A stretch of 32,949 nucleotides of DNA, from positions 15,181 to 48,129 of the forward strand of contig DJBQ01000101.1 of assembly GCA_002430125.1 (NCBI GenBank), written 5' to 3'. Below are positions 8,529 to 15,907 of the stretch, piece by piece. The position numbers and the translations under genes were made by a program. A model generated the notes under the pieces. That model did no database searches and was not told where the DNA came from. It saw only the letters and a program-made list of their open reading frames with translations. Every line of letters starts with the position of its first letter. Positions within the stretch are counted from its first letter, which is position 1. The DNA comes from Rhodobacterales bacterium UBA5972. GTDB lineage: Bacteria; Pseudomonadota; Alphaproteobacteria; Rhodobacterales; Rhodobacteraceae.

Positions 8529-9266
8529 TTAACCCCGCCCGACAAAGGCCATTTCTGATGCCATGATGGTCATGAACAGAATGTTTGTATCCAGCGGCAA
8601 CTCGGCCATCTGCAAAACCGCCCGCGCAGAATGGTTAACGTCCATCACCGGATCAGGCGTGGCGTTAGGGTCAGCCGCCAGTTTACGAGCATTCAGTTCC
8701 GTCACCATTTCCGTACCCGCATTGCCAATATCAATCTGCCCGCCGTTGATCCGGTAAGGTCGCCCATCAAGCGCGATGGACTTGGTCAACCCGGTAATCG
8801 CATGTTTGGTCGCGGTATAAGCCACCGATCCTGGCCGCGGCGTATGGGCCGAGATCGACCCGTTATTGATGATCCGCCCGCCTTGCGGGTCTTGCGCACG
8901 CATCAATCCAAACGCCTTGCGCGCGCATAAAAAGCTGCCAGTCAAGTTGACATCCACACTGGTTTTCCAGTTTTTAAGCGTCACTTCGTCAATCGATGCG
9001 GCTGGCGTGAACAGGCCCGCATTGTTGAACAACACATCCAATCGTCCGAACTTGGCGACAAATGCATCAAACGCCGCCGCAACCGCACCTTCGTCAGAGA
9101 CGTCACATTCAAGCGGCATTGCTGCCGGGTTGTCTCCGAAGACTTGCGAAAGAACCGCACTCCGCCGCGCGATCAGGCCCACTGTCCAACCCGCCGCCAA
9201 AAAGCAATCCGCCGTCGCCCGCCCGATACCAGAACTTGCGCCGGTTATGATGATGTTTTTGCTCAT
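8529..9266 (-). CDS. SDR family NAD(P)-dependent oxidoreductase
   Basis: Classical short-chain dehydrogenase/reductase of 245 residues. The nucleotide-binding motif is TGASSGIG (residues 8-15), NNAG lies at 81-84, and the catalytic set is a serine in NNGSIS (about 137) with Y150-x3-K154. R34-R35 after the second strand points towards NADP(H), as inference. Substrate unknown. It lies 12 bases downstream of a small Lrp-domain gene, probably in one operon with it. Confidence 0.88.
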   Translation of the reverse strand: MSKNIIITGASSGIGRATADCFLAAGWTVGLIARRSAVLSQVFGDNPAAMPLECDVSDEGAVAAAFDAFVAKFGRLDVLFNNAGLFTPAASIDEVTLKNWKTSVDVNLTGSFLCARKAFGLMRAQDPQGGRIINNGSISAHTPRPGSVAYTATKHAITGLTKSIALDGRPYRINGGQIDIGNAGTEMVTELNARKLAADPNATPDPVMDVNHSARAVLQMAELPLDTNILFMTIMASEMAFVGRG

Positions 9267-9278
9267 GCGAACACCCCC

Positions 9279-9515
9279 TTAAAACGCCTGAAATGTCAGT
9301 GTGGTTAACGAGCGGCTGATCCCCGGAATATCCAGAATCTTGTCATTGATAAACTTGCCAATATCATCCTCGGACGGAATATAAAGCTTGGCCATCAAAT
9401 CAAAATCACCACTGGTGGAATAGAGTTCCGACACGATTTCGCGCTCGTAAATCGCGTTGGCAACCTCATAAGTTTTGCCCGGAAAGCACCTGATCTGCAC
9501 GAAAACACATTTCAT
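9279..9515 (-). CDS. Lrp/AsnC ligand-binding (RAM) domain protein without DNA-binding domain
   Basis: 78-residue cytoplasmic protein consisting only of the alpha/beta effector-binding domain of Lrp/AsnC regulators. It shows the typical PGKTYEVANAI helix start, the STSGDFDLMAKLY strand and a C-terminal LTTLTFQ strand. There is no helix-turn-helix in frame, and the gene has its own start. Such stand-alone domains are known and usually form dimeric rings that bind amino acids. It is probably transcribed with the SDR gene 12 bases downstream. Its target is unknown. Confidence 0.85.
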   Translation of the reverse strand: MKCVFVQIRCFPGKTYEVANAIYEREIVSELYSTSGDFDLMAKLYIPSEDDIGKFINDKILDIPGISRSLTTLTFQAF

Positions 9516-9581
9516 TTTGCGGCCCTGTCTGTCTGTTGTATCGCGCCTATTCTAGTCTGAACCAAATCCAACGATCCAGCG

Positions 9582-11105
9582 CTAAACCTCGCTGCCCTGA
9601 TCCTCGGGCAACAAATTCAGTTCACTGGGGGTCACGATGCGCAAATCCTCGATGCCAAGTGGTTGTTCCGGTTTCGCCAGCATATACCGCGTCACCCATA
9701 GCAATCGTTTTTCGGCCCGGGTGATCGCCACATAAGCCAGCCGTTTCCACAAAGCGATACCCGCCTCATCCCGACCCGACCGGGCGGCCGCATAAAGATC
9801 AGGCGCGAAAACCTGCACTTGCTCCCATTGCGACCCCTGCGCTTTGTGGATCGTTACCGCCGCCCCATGCAAAAACGCTGCACCCATGCGGGCGGCAAAC
9901 GGGATGAAAGGTTCCTCTAGCCCCGGCGCTTCGATCTTGATAATTGTCGCCGCGTTCACCTGTGGGTCTTCTGCGCCAAACACATATAGCCGCGAAAACC
10001 CCGGTTTGCGCCCGGGTCCCATATAGACCACCTGCGCGCCTTTGATCAGGCCTCGCGCCTCAAGATCCACCCGCTTTTTGCGGTGCTTGAGCGGCAGCTC
10101 GATCCCGTCGCAAATCAACGGCTCGCCGGGCAGCAATTCATCAACCCCCGCGCCATAAGCGTTGCGAAACGCCTGTATCAGACGGATGCGCGTGGCATTG
10201 CGCCAAACCAGAACCGGCGAGCGCGCCATCAGCGTTGAATTCACCCGTGGGGCCACCACAATGCGGTCGTCTTTGGCGGCAAATTCTTCGATCATCGTCT
10301 CAAAACCTTCAAAAGTCAGGTCAGGGTCCGACAGGGCATGTGCCAGATCAAGGATCGGATTATCCAGCGTTTGCCGGTGGATACGGTGCAGATACGTCTT
10401 GCGGCTTTCCTTGATCGCATCAAATGCCATAGCGCCTGATTGCATTACCGGGGCCAACTGCGCCGGGTCGCCAAACAGCACAAGGGTTGAAAAAATCTGC
10501 TGCAAATCCTCGAACTGCCGATCGTCCAGCATGGAACTTTCATCGACAAACCCGATATCGAGCGGGTCTTCGCGCCGGGTCCAGCCGATGATGAAATCCG
10601 ATCCTCGCAAGCCTGCTGCCGCTAGTGCGCCGGGAATGGATTTGTTCATCGCATAAAACGCAAACGCCCGGTCCAGCGCCAGATCGGTCAGCCCTTCAAC
10701 CTCGGGCCGGTTCCCTTTGCCTGCCAGCCATTCCGCGATCTTTTCGTATTCCGGATCATACATCGGCGTGTACAATATCCGGTGGATCGTTGTCGCCGGC
10801 ACCCCGTGATTGCGCAACACGCTGGCCGCTTTGTTGGTTGGGGCCAGCACCGCCAATGTGCGCCGGTCCTTGACCCGCTTACCTTCGTAATCGCCGGAAA
10901 TCAGATCGACACCAGCATCGGTCAATTCCTCGACCATATGCGCCAGTAACATGGTTTTACCCGACCCCGCCTTGCCCAGAACCGCCAGCAAATCCTTGCT
11001 GCCAGCCTCGGGCAACGTCGTGCCATTGGCCAGATCAACTCCCGCCTTCAGCAGGGCCGCCGCGATGCGGTCATAGGCTTCGGCTTGGTCATCTGAGAAC
11101 TGCAT
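9582..11105 (-). CDS. RecD-like superfamily 1 DNA helicase/ATPase
   Basis: 507-residue ATP-dependent DNA helicase. Motifs in order are Walker A GKAGSGKT (residues 44-51), LAPTNKAASVL (motif Ia), DESSMLD (motif II), GDPAQLAPV (motif III), TIHKAQGSQW (motif V) and YVAITRAEKRL (motif VI) with a UvrD-like C-terminal domain. The set resembles RecD2 and phage Dda-type 5'-3' helicases more than RecB or UvrD, and the N-terminal extension of long RecD2 proteins is absent. It lies 72 bases downstream of luxI on the same strand. A shared transcript is possible but not shown. Confidence 0.87.
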   Translation of the reverse strand: MQFSDDQAEAYDRIAAALLKAGVDLANGTTLPEAGSKDLLAVLGKAGSGKTMLLAHMVEELTDAGVDLISGDYEGKRVKDRRTLAVLAPTNKAASVLRNHGVPATTIHRILYTPMYDPEYEKIAEWLAGKGNRPEVEGLTDLALDRAFAFYAMNKSIPGALAAAGLRGSDFIIGWTRREDPLDIGFVDESSMLDDRQFEDLQQIFSTLVLFGDPAQLAPVMQSGAMAFDAIKESRKTYLHRIHRQTLDNPILDLAHALSDPDLTFEGFETMIEEFAAKDDRIVVAPRVNSTLMARSPVLVWRNATRIRLIQAFRNAYGAGVDELLPGEPLICDGIELPLKHRKKRVDLEARGLIKGAQVVYMGPGRKPGFSRLYVFGAEDPQVNAATIIKIEAPGLEEPFIPFAARMGAAFLHGAAVTIHKAQGSQWEQVQVFAPDLYAAARSGRDEAGIALWKRLAYVAITRAEKRLLWVTRYMLAKPEQPLGIEDLRIVTPSELNLLPEDQGSEV

Positions 11106-11177
11106 CGGCCACCCTTACTCGTCGCCGGCAACCATAGAACGCAGCCCGTCGCCTGACCAGACGCCTTTGGCCAAAAC

Positions 11178-11792
11178 CTAGATTTGAAACGCCCGGCTGA
11201 ACCAGTTTTGTGACACTTCCCGGCATAGACCAGCGCGGGCGCACAGCTTGTCAAAGGGTGGTGCCTGAAAATCCCACAGCCCGACACTGATTGCATCTGG
11301 TCCATCGCCACGCGTGCCGGTTATATCCGGCGCCCAGCCCAGGGCGCGATAAATCCGCACCATCCGCGCATCAAACACCCCGACTGCGTGGTTCAGATGA
11401 AAGCCCTGCCCCAATTCAGCGCCGGCCAAAATCAGTGCCGCCGATACCCGTCCTGTCACTTTCACCTTGGGCGAGACACAAAACCGCGTCACCTCCCAGA
11501 TTAACGGGCTGGTGATTTGTACCCCGCCCGTCAGATCGCCAAAATGGTCGTTGACCATCACCGGTCCGGTCGTTGGTAAAAACCGCATCGATCCGCCATG
11601 CGTGCCATCGGGCAATTGCCAGATCACATAAAGCGGGTTCATCGCGTCGTATTCGTCGGTTTCAAATCCATTGACATCAACCTGAACCTGCCACCCCAAC
11701 CGCGCCTGAAACTGCTGTGCACGATCCAAAAACATAGCCGTCTTTAAATCAGGCAGCTGGTCCAGCTGGTCTGCATATAAATATCTTATCAC
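11178..11792 (-). CDS. luxI: Acyl-homoserine-lactone synthase (LuxI family)
   Basis: 204-residue autoinducer synthase making N-acyl-homoserine lactone from S-adenosylmethionine and acyl-ACP or acyl-CoA. Nearly all invariant family residues are visible: R24, F28, W34, D46, D49, R70, F84, E100 and R103. The start is GTG, preceded by an AAAGGCG ribosome-binding site. It lies 93 bases downstream of a luxR gene on the same strand. Acyl chain length cannot be read from the sequence with confidence. Confidence 0.93.
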   Translation of the reverse strand: MIRYLYADQLDQLPDLKTAMFLDRAQQFQARLGWQVQVDVNGFETDEYDAMNPLYVIWQLPDGTHGGSMRFLPTTGPVMVNDHFGDLTGGVQITSPLIWEVTRFCVSPKVKVTGRVSAALILAGAELGQGFHLNHAVGVFDARMVRIYRALGWAPDITGTRGDGPDAISVGLWDFQAPPFDKLCARAGLCREVSQNWFSRAFQI

Positions 11793-11805
11793 TGAAATCG
11801 CCTTT

Positions 11806-11817
11806 GCCTTTAAAGGC
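11806..11817. promoter_or_regulatory. 12-bp palindrome in the luxI leader
   Basis: GCCTTTAAAGGC is a perfect palindrome 13 bases upstream of the luxI GTG start and touches the region of its ribosome-binding site. It does not match the classic lux-box consensus. A bound protein could block expression or a folded leader could mask translation, but both are guesses. Confidence 0.3.
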
Positions 11818-11885
11818 CGAGGCGTATCGCGACTGGAATTAACTTGGTGCTAACGTTCGCCAACACAAATATTCGGCAACGGGGG

Positions 11886-12605
11886 TCAGACGATGATCCT
11901 GCCATGCGACATCGCCAGTGCCACCGCATGCATCGTGTTAGCCGCCCCCAGCTTGAAGCGCGCACTTTCAAGGTAAACCCGCAGCGTATGTTCCGAGATT
12001 GCCAGCTTTTCCGCTGCATGTGCACGATTTTGACCCGACCCGATCAATGTCAGCGCATCCAGTTCGCGCGGCGACAGATTTTTGTACGGCAACCGGTCGG
12101 TGCCGCGTTCGATCTCAAGCGCTTTTTGGTTCAGGTAATGGGCGATCAGGATCAGGTCCTGCACATGCGCGGCAGTGAATTTTTGCCATTCACCGTCAGA
12201 ACAACGGTGATTGGCGGTAAACAGTGCGAACTGCCCGTTTGGCCCACGGATCGGGATAGAAAACCCCTGATTGCCAATGCCCGCATCATGCGCTTCAAGC
12301 ATAAACGCCCGAACCGCTTTGCCAGACCAGTCAAGCATTTTCCAGTCAACCGGGTGAAAGCGCTGGTAACAACCCAGCACAACCGGATCTATCCGGCCGA
12401 AATCCTGATCCAGATAATGATCCACCCAATCCAGATCATAAGTCAGCGCCGCATAGGGTTCGCCCGCACTATTGATCGAATGATAGATAAAGTTATCTAC
12501 CTGATAAAGCGCACGCAGGCTTTCGACGAGGGATTGCAGTCCGTCAAATGTTGTCACCTGCTGCAAGCGTTCTAGGAACGCCAAAATCGAGGGTTGCGTT
12601 GCCAC
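11886..12605 (-). CDS. luxR: LuxR family transcriptional regulator with autoinducer-binding domain
   Basis: 239 residues. The N-terminal autoinducer-binding domain includes YDLDWVDHYL, RIDPVVLGCYQRFHPVDW and the GNQGFSIPIRG segment, with the conserved D-P pair and the glycine of the family. The C-terminal LuxR helix-turn-helix runs over about residues 175-230 (LSPRELDALTL, AISEHTLRVYLESARFKLG). The partner is the LuxI synthase encoded 93 bases downstream. The GTG at 12605 lies inside the upstream small ORF (62-base overlap). I keep it because the N-terminal helix is needed to match family length, but a GTG at 12557 would also work. Confidence 0.9.
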   Translation of the reverse strand: MATQPSILAFLERLQQVTTFDGLQSLVESLRALYQVDNFIYHSINSAGEPYAALTYDLDWVDHYLDQDFGRIDPVVLGCYQRFHPVDWKMLDWSGKAVRAFMLEAHDAGIGNQGFSIPIRGPNGQFALFTANHRCSDGEWQKFTAAHVQDLILIAHYLNQKALEIERGTDRLPYKNLSPRELDALTLIGSGQNRAHAAEKLAISEHTLRVYLESARFKLGAANTMHAVALAMSHGRIIV

Positions 12606-12756
12606 CTATCAAAGCCGTTTTCTGATCTTTTTGTTTCAGTTCCGTCACAGCAATCAGGATCGAGTCGTCAAGTTGTTCGGCCAAGGCCATCAGCCCGTTT
12701 GCCAGTGCAAAGTTCTTCAAGTCCGTCAGGACATCAATCATCCATTCCTGTGACAT
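12544..12756 (-). CDS. Small conserved-looking protein overlapping luxR
   Basis: 70 residues if started at the ATG at 12756, which follows a good GAGGGTGG ribosome-binding site; a GTG two codons upstream is also open. The protein starts MSQEWMIDVL and contains an NGLMALAEQLDD helix. From memory, similar short proteins lie immediately before luxR in other Roseobacter-group genomes, which supports a real gene. No known domain. Its last 62 bases are also the first codons of luxR in another frame, so translation of the two is likely coupled. Confidence 0.7.
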   Translation of the reverse strand: MSQEWMIDVLTDLKNFALANGLMALAEQLDDSILIAVTELKQKDQKTALIGGNATLDFGVPRTLAAGDNI

Positions 12757-12777
12757 ATCCACCCTCGTTATTATTGG

Positions 12778-12792
12778 TTAACAAAGCATTAA
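12778..12792 (-). promoter_or_regulatory. CtrA-type binding site upstream of the luxR unit
   Basis: TTAA-N7-TTAA, followed by C on the plus strand, matches the full CtrA recognition site (TTAA-N7-TTAAC). It lies about 22 bases before the ATG of the small ORF that precedes luxR. In several Rhodobacterales the CtrA phosphorelay and quorum sensing regulate each other, so the position is plausible. Binding is not shown. Confidence 0.5.
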
Positions 12793-12832
12793 CGCAATCT
12801 TAGCACGAGAGGCTTAAGGAATAAATTCCCCT

Positions 12833-12864
12833 ATTCGAACTCCCCAGAAATGGGGAGCGCGAAT
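12833..12864. other. Hairpin with GAAA loop between ccr and the luxR unit
   Basis: CTCCCCA (12840-12846), GAAA, TGGGGAG (12851-12857) form a perfect 7-bp stem. An outer 5-bp stem (ATTCG/CGAAT) is separated from it by a 2x2 internal loop. The GAAA tetraloop exists only in the plus-strand RNA, while the neighbouring genes are on the minus strand. No U-run follows on either strand, so a classical terminator is not supported. Confidence 0.35.
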
Positions 12865-12942
12865 CACATAACCATTTGATAAATATATATTCGGCATGAA
12901 ATTTTAGGTGGAAAGCCGAACAAAATCCCCTGAAATTGCCAT

Positions 12943-12961
12943 TGTTTCCAAATTGGAAACA
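12943..12961. promoter_or_regulatory. 19-bp palindrome downstream of ccr, upstream of the luxR unit
   Basis: TGTTTCCAA-A-TTGGAAACA has perfect 9-bp arms around a single base. It lies 15 bases beyond the ccr stop and about 190 bases before the small ORF and luxR. The one-base centre suggests a protein-binding operator rather than a terminator. The regulator is unknown. Confidence 0.4.
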
Positions 12962-12976
12962 GTGTGTTTACAAGAG

Positions 12977-14275
12977 TTAATGTAACTCCTTGCTCGCCTC
13001 AAGCGTGTCTTCAAACGTCCGCAAACCCAGCACCGGCGCGCTCACCAGTACCGCCATATTGCCCGGCTTATGCTCGTTTTTGCGCATTTTGACATGCGCG
13101 TCTGGGATCTGCCCCCACGGGAATACCTCGGACATGCAGGGATCAAGGCGGCGTTCCAGCATCAACTGGTTGGCGCTGCTGGCTTGTTTCAGGTTGGCAA
13201 AATGGCTGCCCTGTACGCGCTTTTGATGCATCCACAAATACCGCGCATCCATCGTCAGATTATACCCGGTGGTGCCGGCACAGATCACCACCATACCGCC
13301 CTTTTTGCAGACCAGAACGGAAACCGGAAAGGTTGACTCGCCGGGATGTTCAAACACCATATCGACGTTAACACCCTTGCCGGTAATGTCCCAAATCGCC
13401 TTGCCAAATTTGCGCGATTCCGCGAACCACGTCTTATATTCCGGCGTATTGACCGTTGGCATCTGCCCCCAGCAATTGAAATCCTTGCGGTTGATAACGC
13501 CCTTGGCGCCCAGCGCCAGTACAAAGTCGCGTTTGCTTTCGTCTGAAATCACCCCGATCGCATTCGCACCCGCCGTATTGATCAACTGGATCGCAAACGA
13601 GCCCAGCCCACCTGACGCGCCCCACACCAGAACGTTCTGCCCCGGCTTTAACGTATGCGGCCGGTGGCCAAACAACATCCGGTACGCAGTGGCCAGCGTC
13701 AGCGTGTAACAAGCCGATTGTTCCCATGTCAGGTGCCGCGGCCGGTGCATCAACTGTTGCGCCTGCACACGGGTGAACTGCGCAAACGATCCGTCTGGTG
13801 TTTCATAGCCCCAAATCCGCTGGCTGGTCGAAAACATCGGGTCGCCGCCATTACATTCCTCGTCGTCGCCGTCGTCCTGATTGCAATGAACCACAACTTC
13901 GTCGCCGACTTTCCAGCGCTTTACCTTGTCGCCAATTGCCCAAACAATCCCCGAGGCATCCGATCCGGCAATATGAAATTCCGCGCCATGCACATCAAAG
14001 GGTGAAATTGGTGTGCCCAAACCGGCCCAAACACCGTTATAATTGACACCGGCGGCCATTACGAAAACCAGCACTTCGTGGCTGTCAATCGTTGGGGTAT
14101 CCACAACTTCGGCCAACATCGCCTTATCGGGCTCACCGTGACGCTCGCGACGAATCGCCCAGGCATGCATTTGTTTTGGCACATACCCAAGCGGCGGGAT
14201 TTCCCCGATTGCATAAAGGTCTTTTTCCACAGCCTGGTAGGGTGCGATTTCGGTCATTACGTCAAGCGGGGCCAT
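12977..14275 (-). CDS. ccr: Crotonyl-CoA carboxylase/reductase
   Basis: 432-residue cytoplasmic enzyme that reductively carboxylates crotonyl-CoA to ethylmalonyl-CoA with NADPH and CO2, the defining step of the ethylmalonyl-CoA pathway. It aligns from memory almost end to end with Rhodobacter sphaeroides Ccr: EIGEIPPLGYVPKQMHAWAI, HIAGSDASGIVW, HCNQDDGDDEECNGGDPMF, the WGASGGLGS nucleotide-binding loop, FEHPGE and QGSHFANLKQASSANQ. I chose the ATG at 14275 (GGAGA ribosome-binding site) over an upstream TTG. Two adjacent 15-bp inverted-repeat sites lie just upstream. The divergent ecm and the more distant mch encode later steps of the same pathway. Confidence 0.97.
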   Translation of the reverse strand: MAPLDVMTEIAPYQAVEKDLYAIGEIPPLGYVPKQMHAWAIRRERHGEPDKAMLAEVVDTPTIDSHEVLVFVMAAGVNYNGVWAGLGTPISPFDVHGAEFHIAGSDASGIVWAIGDKVKRWKVGDEVVVHCNQDDGDDEECNGGDPMFSTSQRIWGYETPDGSFAQFTRVQAQQLMHRPRHLTWEQSACYTLTLATAYRMLFGHRPHTLKPGQNVLVWGASGGLGSFAIQLINTAGANAIGVISDESKRDFVLALGAKGVINRKDFNCWGQMPTVNTPEYKTWFAESRKFGKAIWDITGKGVNVDMVFEHPGESTFPVSVLVCKKGGMVVICAGTTGYNLTMDARYLWMHQKRVQGSHFANLKQASSANQLMLERRLDPCMSEVFPWGQIPDAHVKMRKNEHKPGNMAVLVSAPVLGLRTFEDTLEASKELH

Positions 14276-14299
14276 AATTCTGTCTCCGTTGGTCAAATT

Positions 14300-14339
14300 T
14301 GCTGCGACGCAGAATGCTGCACCGCAGAATATTGGTCAA
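14300..14339 (-). promoter_or_regulatory. Putative ccr promoter with two adjacent 15-bp inverted-repeat sites
   Basis: Two 15-bp units sit head to tail: TGCTGC-GAC-GCAGAA (14300-14314) and TGCTGC-ACC-GCAGAA (14315-14329). Each contains the inverted repeat CTGC-N3-GCAG. On the minus strand a TTGACC -35-like box (14339-14334) with 17-base spacing would place the -10 region at 14316-14311, inside the repeats, so a bound protein should repress ccr. The sequence resembles the TGC-rich sites I recall for PhaR, the polyhydroxyalkanoate regulator. That identity is inference. Confidence 0.55.
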
Positions 14340-14452
14340 GCCTTGTTTGGCGGCTATGTGTCATAAATCCGTAATAGAGGCAAGAGCAACAACACGCCTC
14401 TTTCTGTCGCTATAACGAAATAATAAATCTATATTCTGAGGTATTATTGAAA

Positions 14453-15859
14453 TTAAATTGCGCAACCAACTTCTGCGTTGCGGCGTAAATGCGCGATAGA
14501 ATTGGCATAATATTTCACCAAAGCCAGTTCGTCGGGGTTCATCGCGAACTTTCCGTCCGCATCCTCGGCAACCAATCGCCTAAGGGACAACATCCGCAAT
14601 CCGCTTTCAATCGCGTAATCCTCGTCCTCGCGCGGCATATGAACATAGGCTCCGGATGTCGCAAAATCACGCAGCAAATCGTGACACCGGGCTTTGATTT
14701 CCAACCGGCTAAGCGGTGCTTTCGCGTCACAAAATGCGGTCGCAACCAACGGCACCGGCAAAACCGGGATCACCTCGGTGACCTTTTCCATCAACCGCTT
14801 GCCCAGATCTTCGATCACCGTCGAAATCTCGGCGCCGTGCTTTTCGCGCATAAAATCCTTCAGCGAAATCGGCCGTCCGAAACTGACGCAGGCATAGCCA
14901 AAGCGATAGAACCGTTTGGTCAGGCGCAGCCATGTCTGCTTCATCACAAAGCCAAAAAACACATCTCCCTGAAACTTGAAGGTGCGCTTGCCTTCGGGGT
15001 CAACCCGCGTCAGCACCCGATCTTCCAGCACCCGGTCATAGTTCAAACCGACCGGCACGAACACCACGTCGCGCGCGCTTTCAAGGGTGAAACCATCCAG
15101 AATATAGCACAATAATCCCAGCTTGGCAGGCTGCGGTGAACCGTCCAGACTCAGCCCGCCTTCGGGGAATATCGCCTGCGAAACCCCGCCCTCGGTCGCC
15201 ATCTGCACATACCGCGCCAACACCCGCCGATACATCTGATTGCGCGATTGCCGCCGGATGAAATAGCCGCCCATCGACTTGATAATCTGTTGCAAAGGCC
15301 AGACCCGCGCCCATTCCCCTGTCGCATAAGACAAGGCAGATCGTTCCGAGGCCAGATAGGTCACCAGCACATAATCCATGTTCGAGCGGTGGTTCATGAT
15401 AAAAACAACCGTTGCCTCGGGATCGACGCGCCGCAGACTGTCGTCATCCATAAACCCGACCCGCACCCGAAACAGCGCCTGCGAAATCCAGCGCGACAGG
15501 CGGATCGCAAAGCCGAAATAGGCGAAAATCGAAAATGACGGCACGATCTCTTGGGCATAGGTCGCCGCCTTCGCACTGGCGACGGCCAGCGGCACGTTTT
15601 CCTCGTCAGCATAGGCGCGCACCGCGTCCATCACCTTGGGATCATGCAATAACCTGTCGATCATCACCTTGCGCTGCGTCAGTTTGAAGGGCTGAATACG
15701 CAACTGCAAACGGTCGTTCAGCTTTTCAATCGCCTTGTTGAACCGCCGCCGCATATACCAGCGCGCCGAGGGCATCAGCATCCGGTCCAACAACGCAATC
15801 GCCGCCAGAACCACCAGCAGGAACGCCACCCAATACGGTAATTGCACGATCTCGAACAT
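14453..15859 (-). CDS. PlsB-like glycerol-3-phosphate / lysophosphatidate acyltransferase
   Basis: 468-residue membrane-associated acyltransferase of phospholipid synthesis. One N-terminal transmembrane segment (about residues 8-25) is followed by the acyltransferase core: NHRSNMD (156-162), GGYFIRR (197-203), FPEGGLSLDG (231-240) and VFVPVGLNYD near 275. The HRS-x2-D and FPEGG blocks are those of PlsB-type glycerol-3-phosphate acyltransferases, although the protein is much shorter than the E. coli enzyme (about 800 residues). It could be annotated as 1-acyl-glycerol-3-phosphate acyltransferase. It lies upstream of ccr on the same strand, with a 177-base gap containing ccr's own promoter. Confidence 0.82.
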   Translation of the reverse strand: MFEIVQLPYWVAFLLVVLAAIALLDRMLMPSARWYMRRRFNKAIEKLNDRLQLRIQPFKLTQRKVMIDRLLHDPKVMDAVRAYADEENVPLAVASAKAATYAQEIVPSFSIFAYFGFAIRLSRWISQALFRVRVGFMDDDSLRRVDPEATVVFIMNHRSNMDYVLVTYLASERSALSYATGEWARVWPLQQIIKSMGGYFIRRQSRNQMYRRVLARYVQMATEGGVSQAIFPEGGLSLDGSPQPAKLGLLCYILDGFTLESARDVVFVPVGLNYDRVLEDRVLTRVDPEGKRTFKFQGDVFFGFVMKQTWLRLTKRFYRFGYACVSFGRPISLKDFMREKHGAEISTVIEDLGKRLMEKVTEVIPVLPVPLVATAFCDAKAPLSRLEIKARCHDLLRDFATSGAYVHMPREDEDYAIESGLRMLSLRRLVAEDADGKFAMNPDELALVKYYANSIAHLRRNAEVGCAI

Positions 15860-15907
15860 TGCGACACGTTACAGCAACCGCCAAACGGGTAAAGCGATGT
15901 TTTCGCC

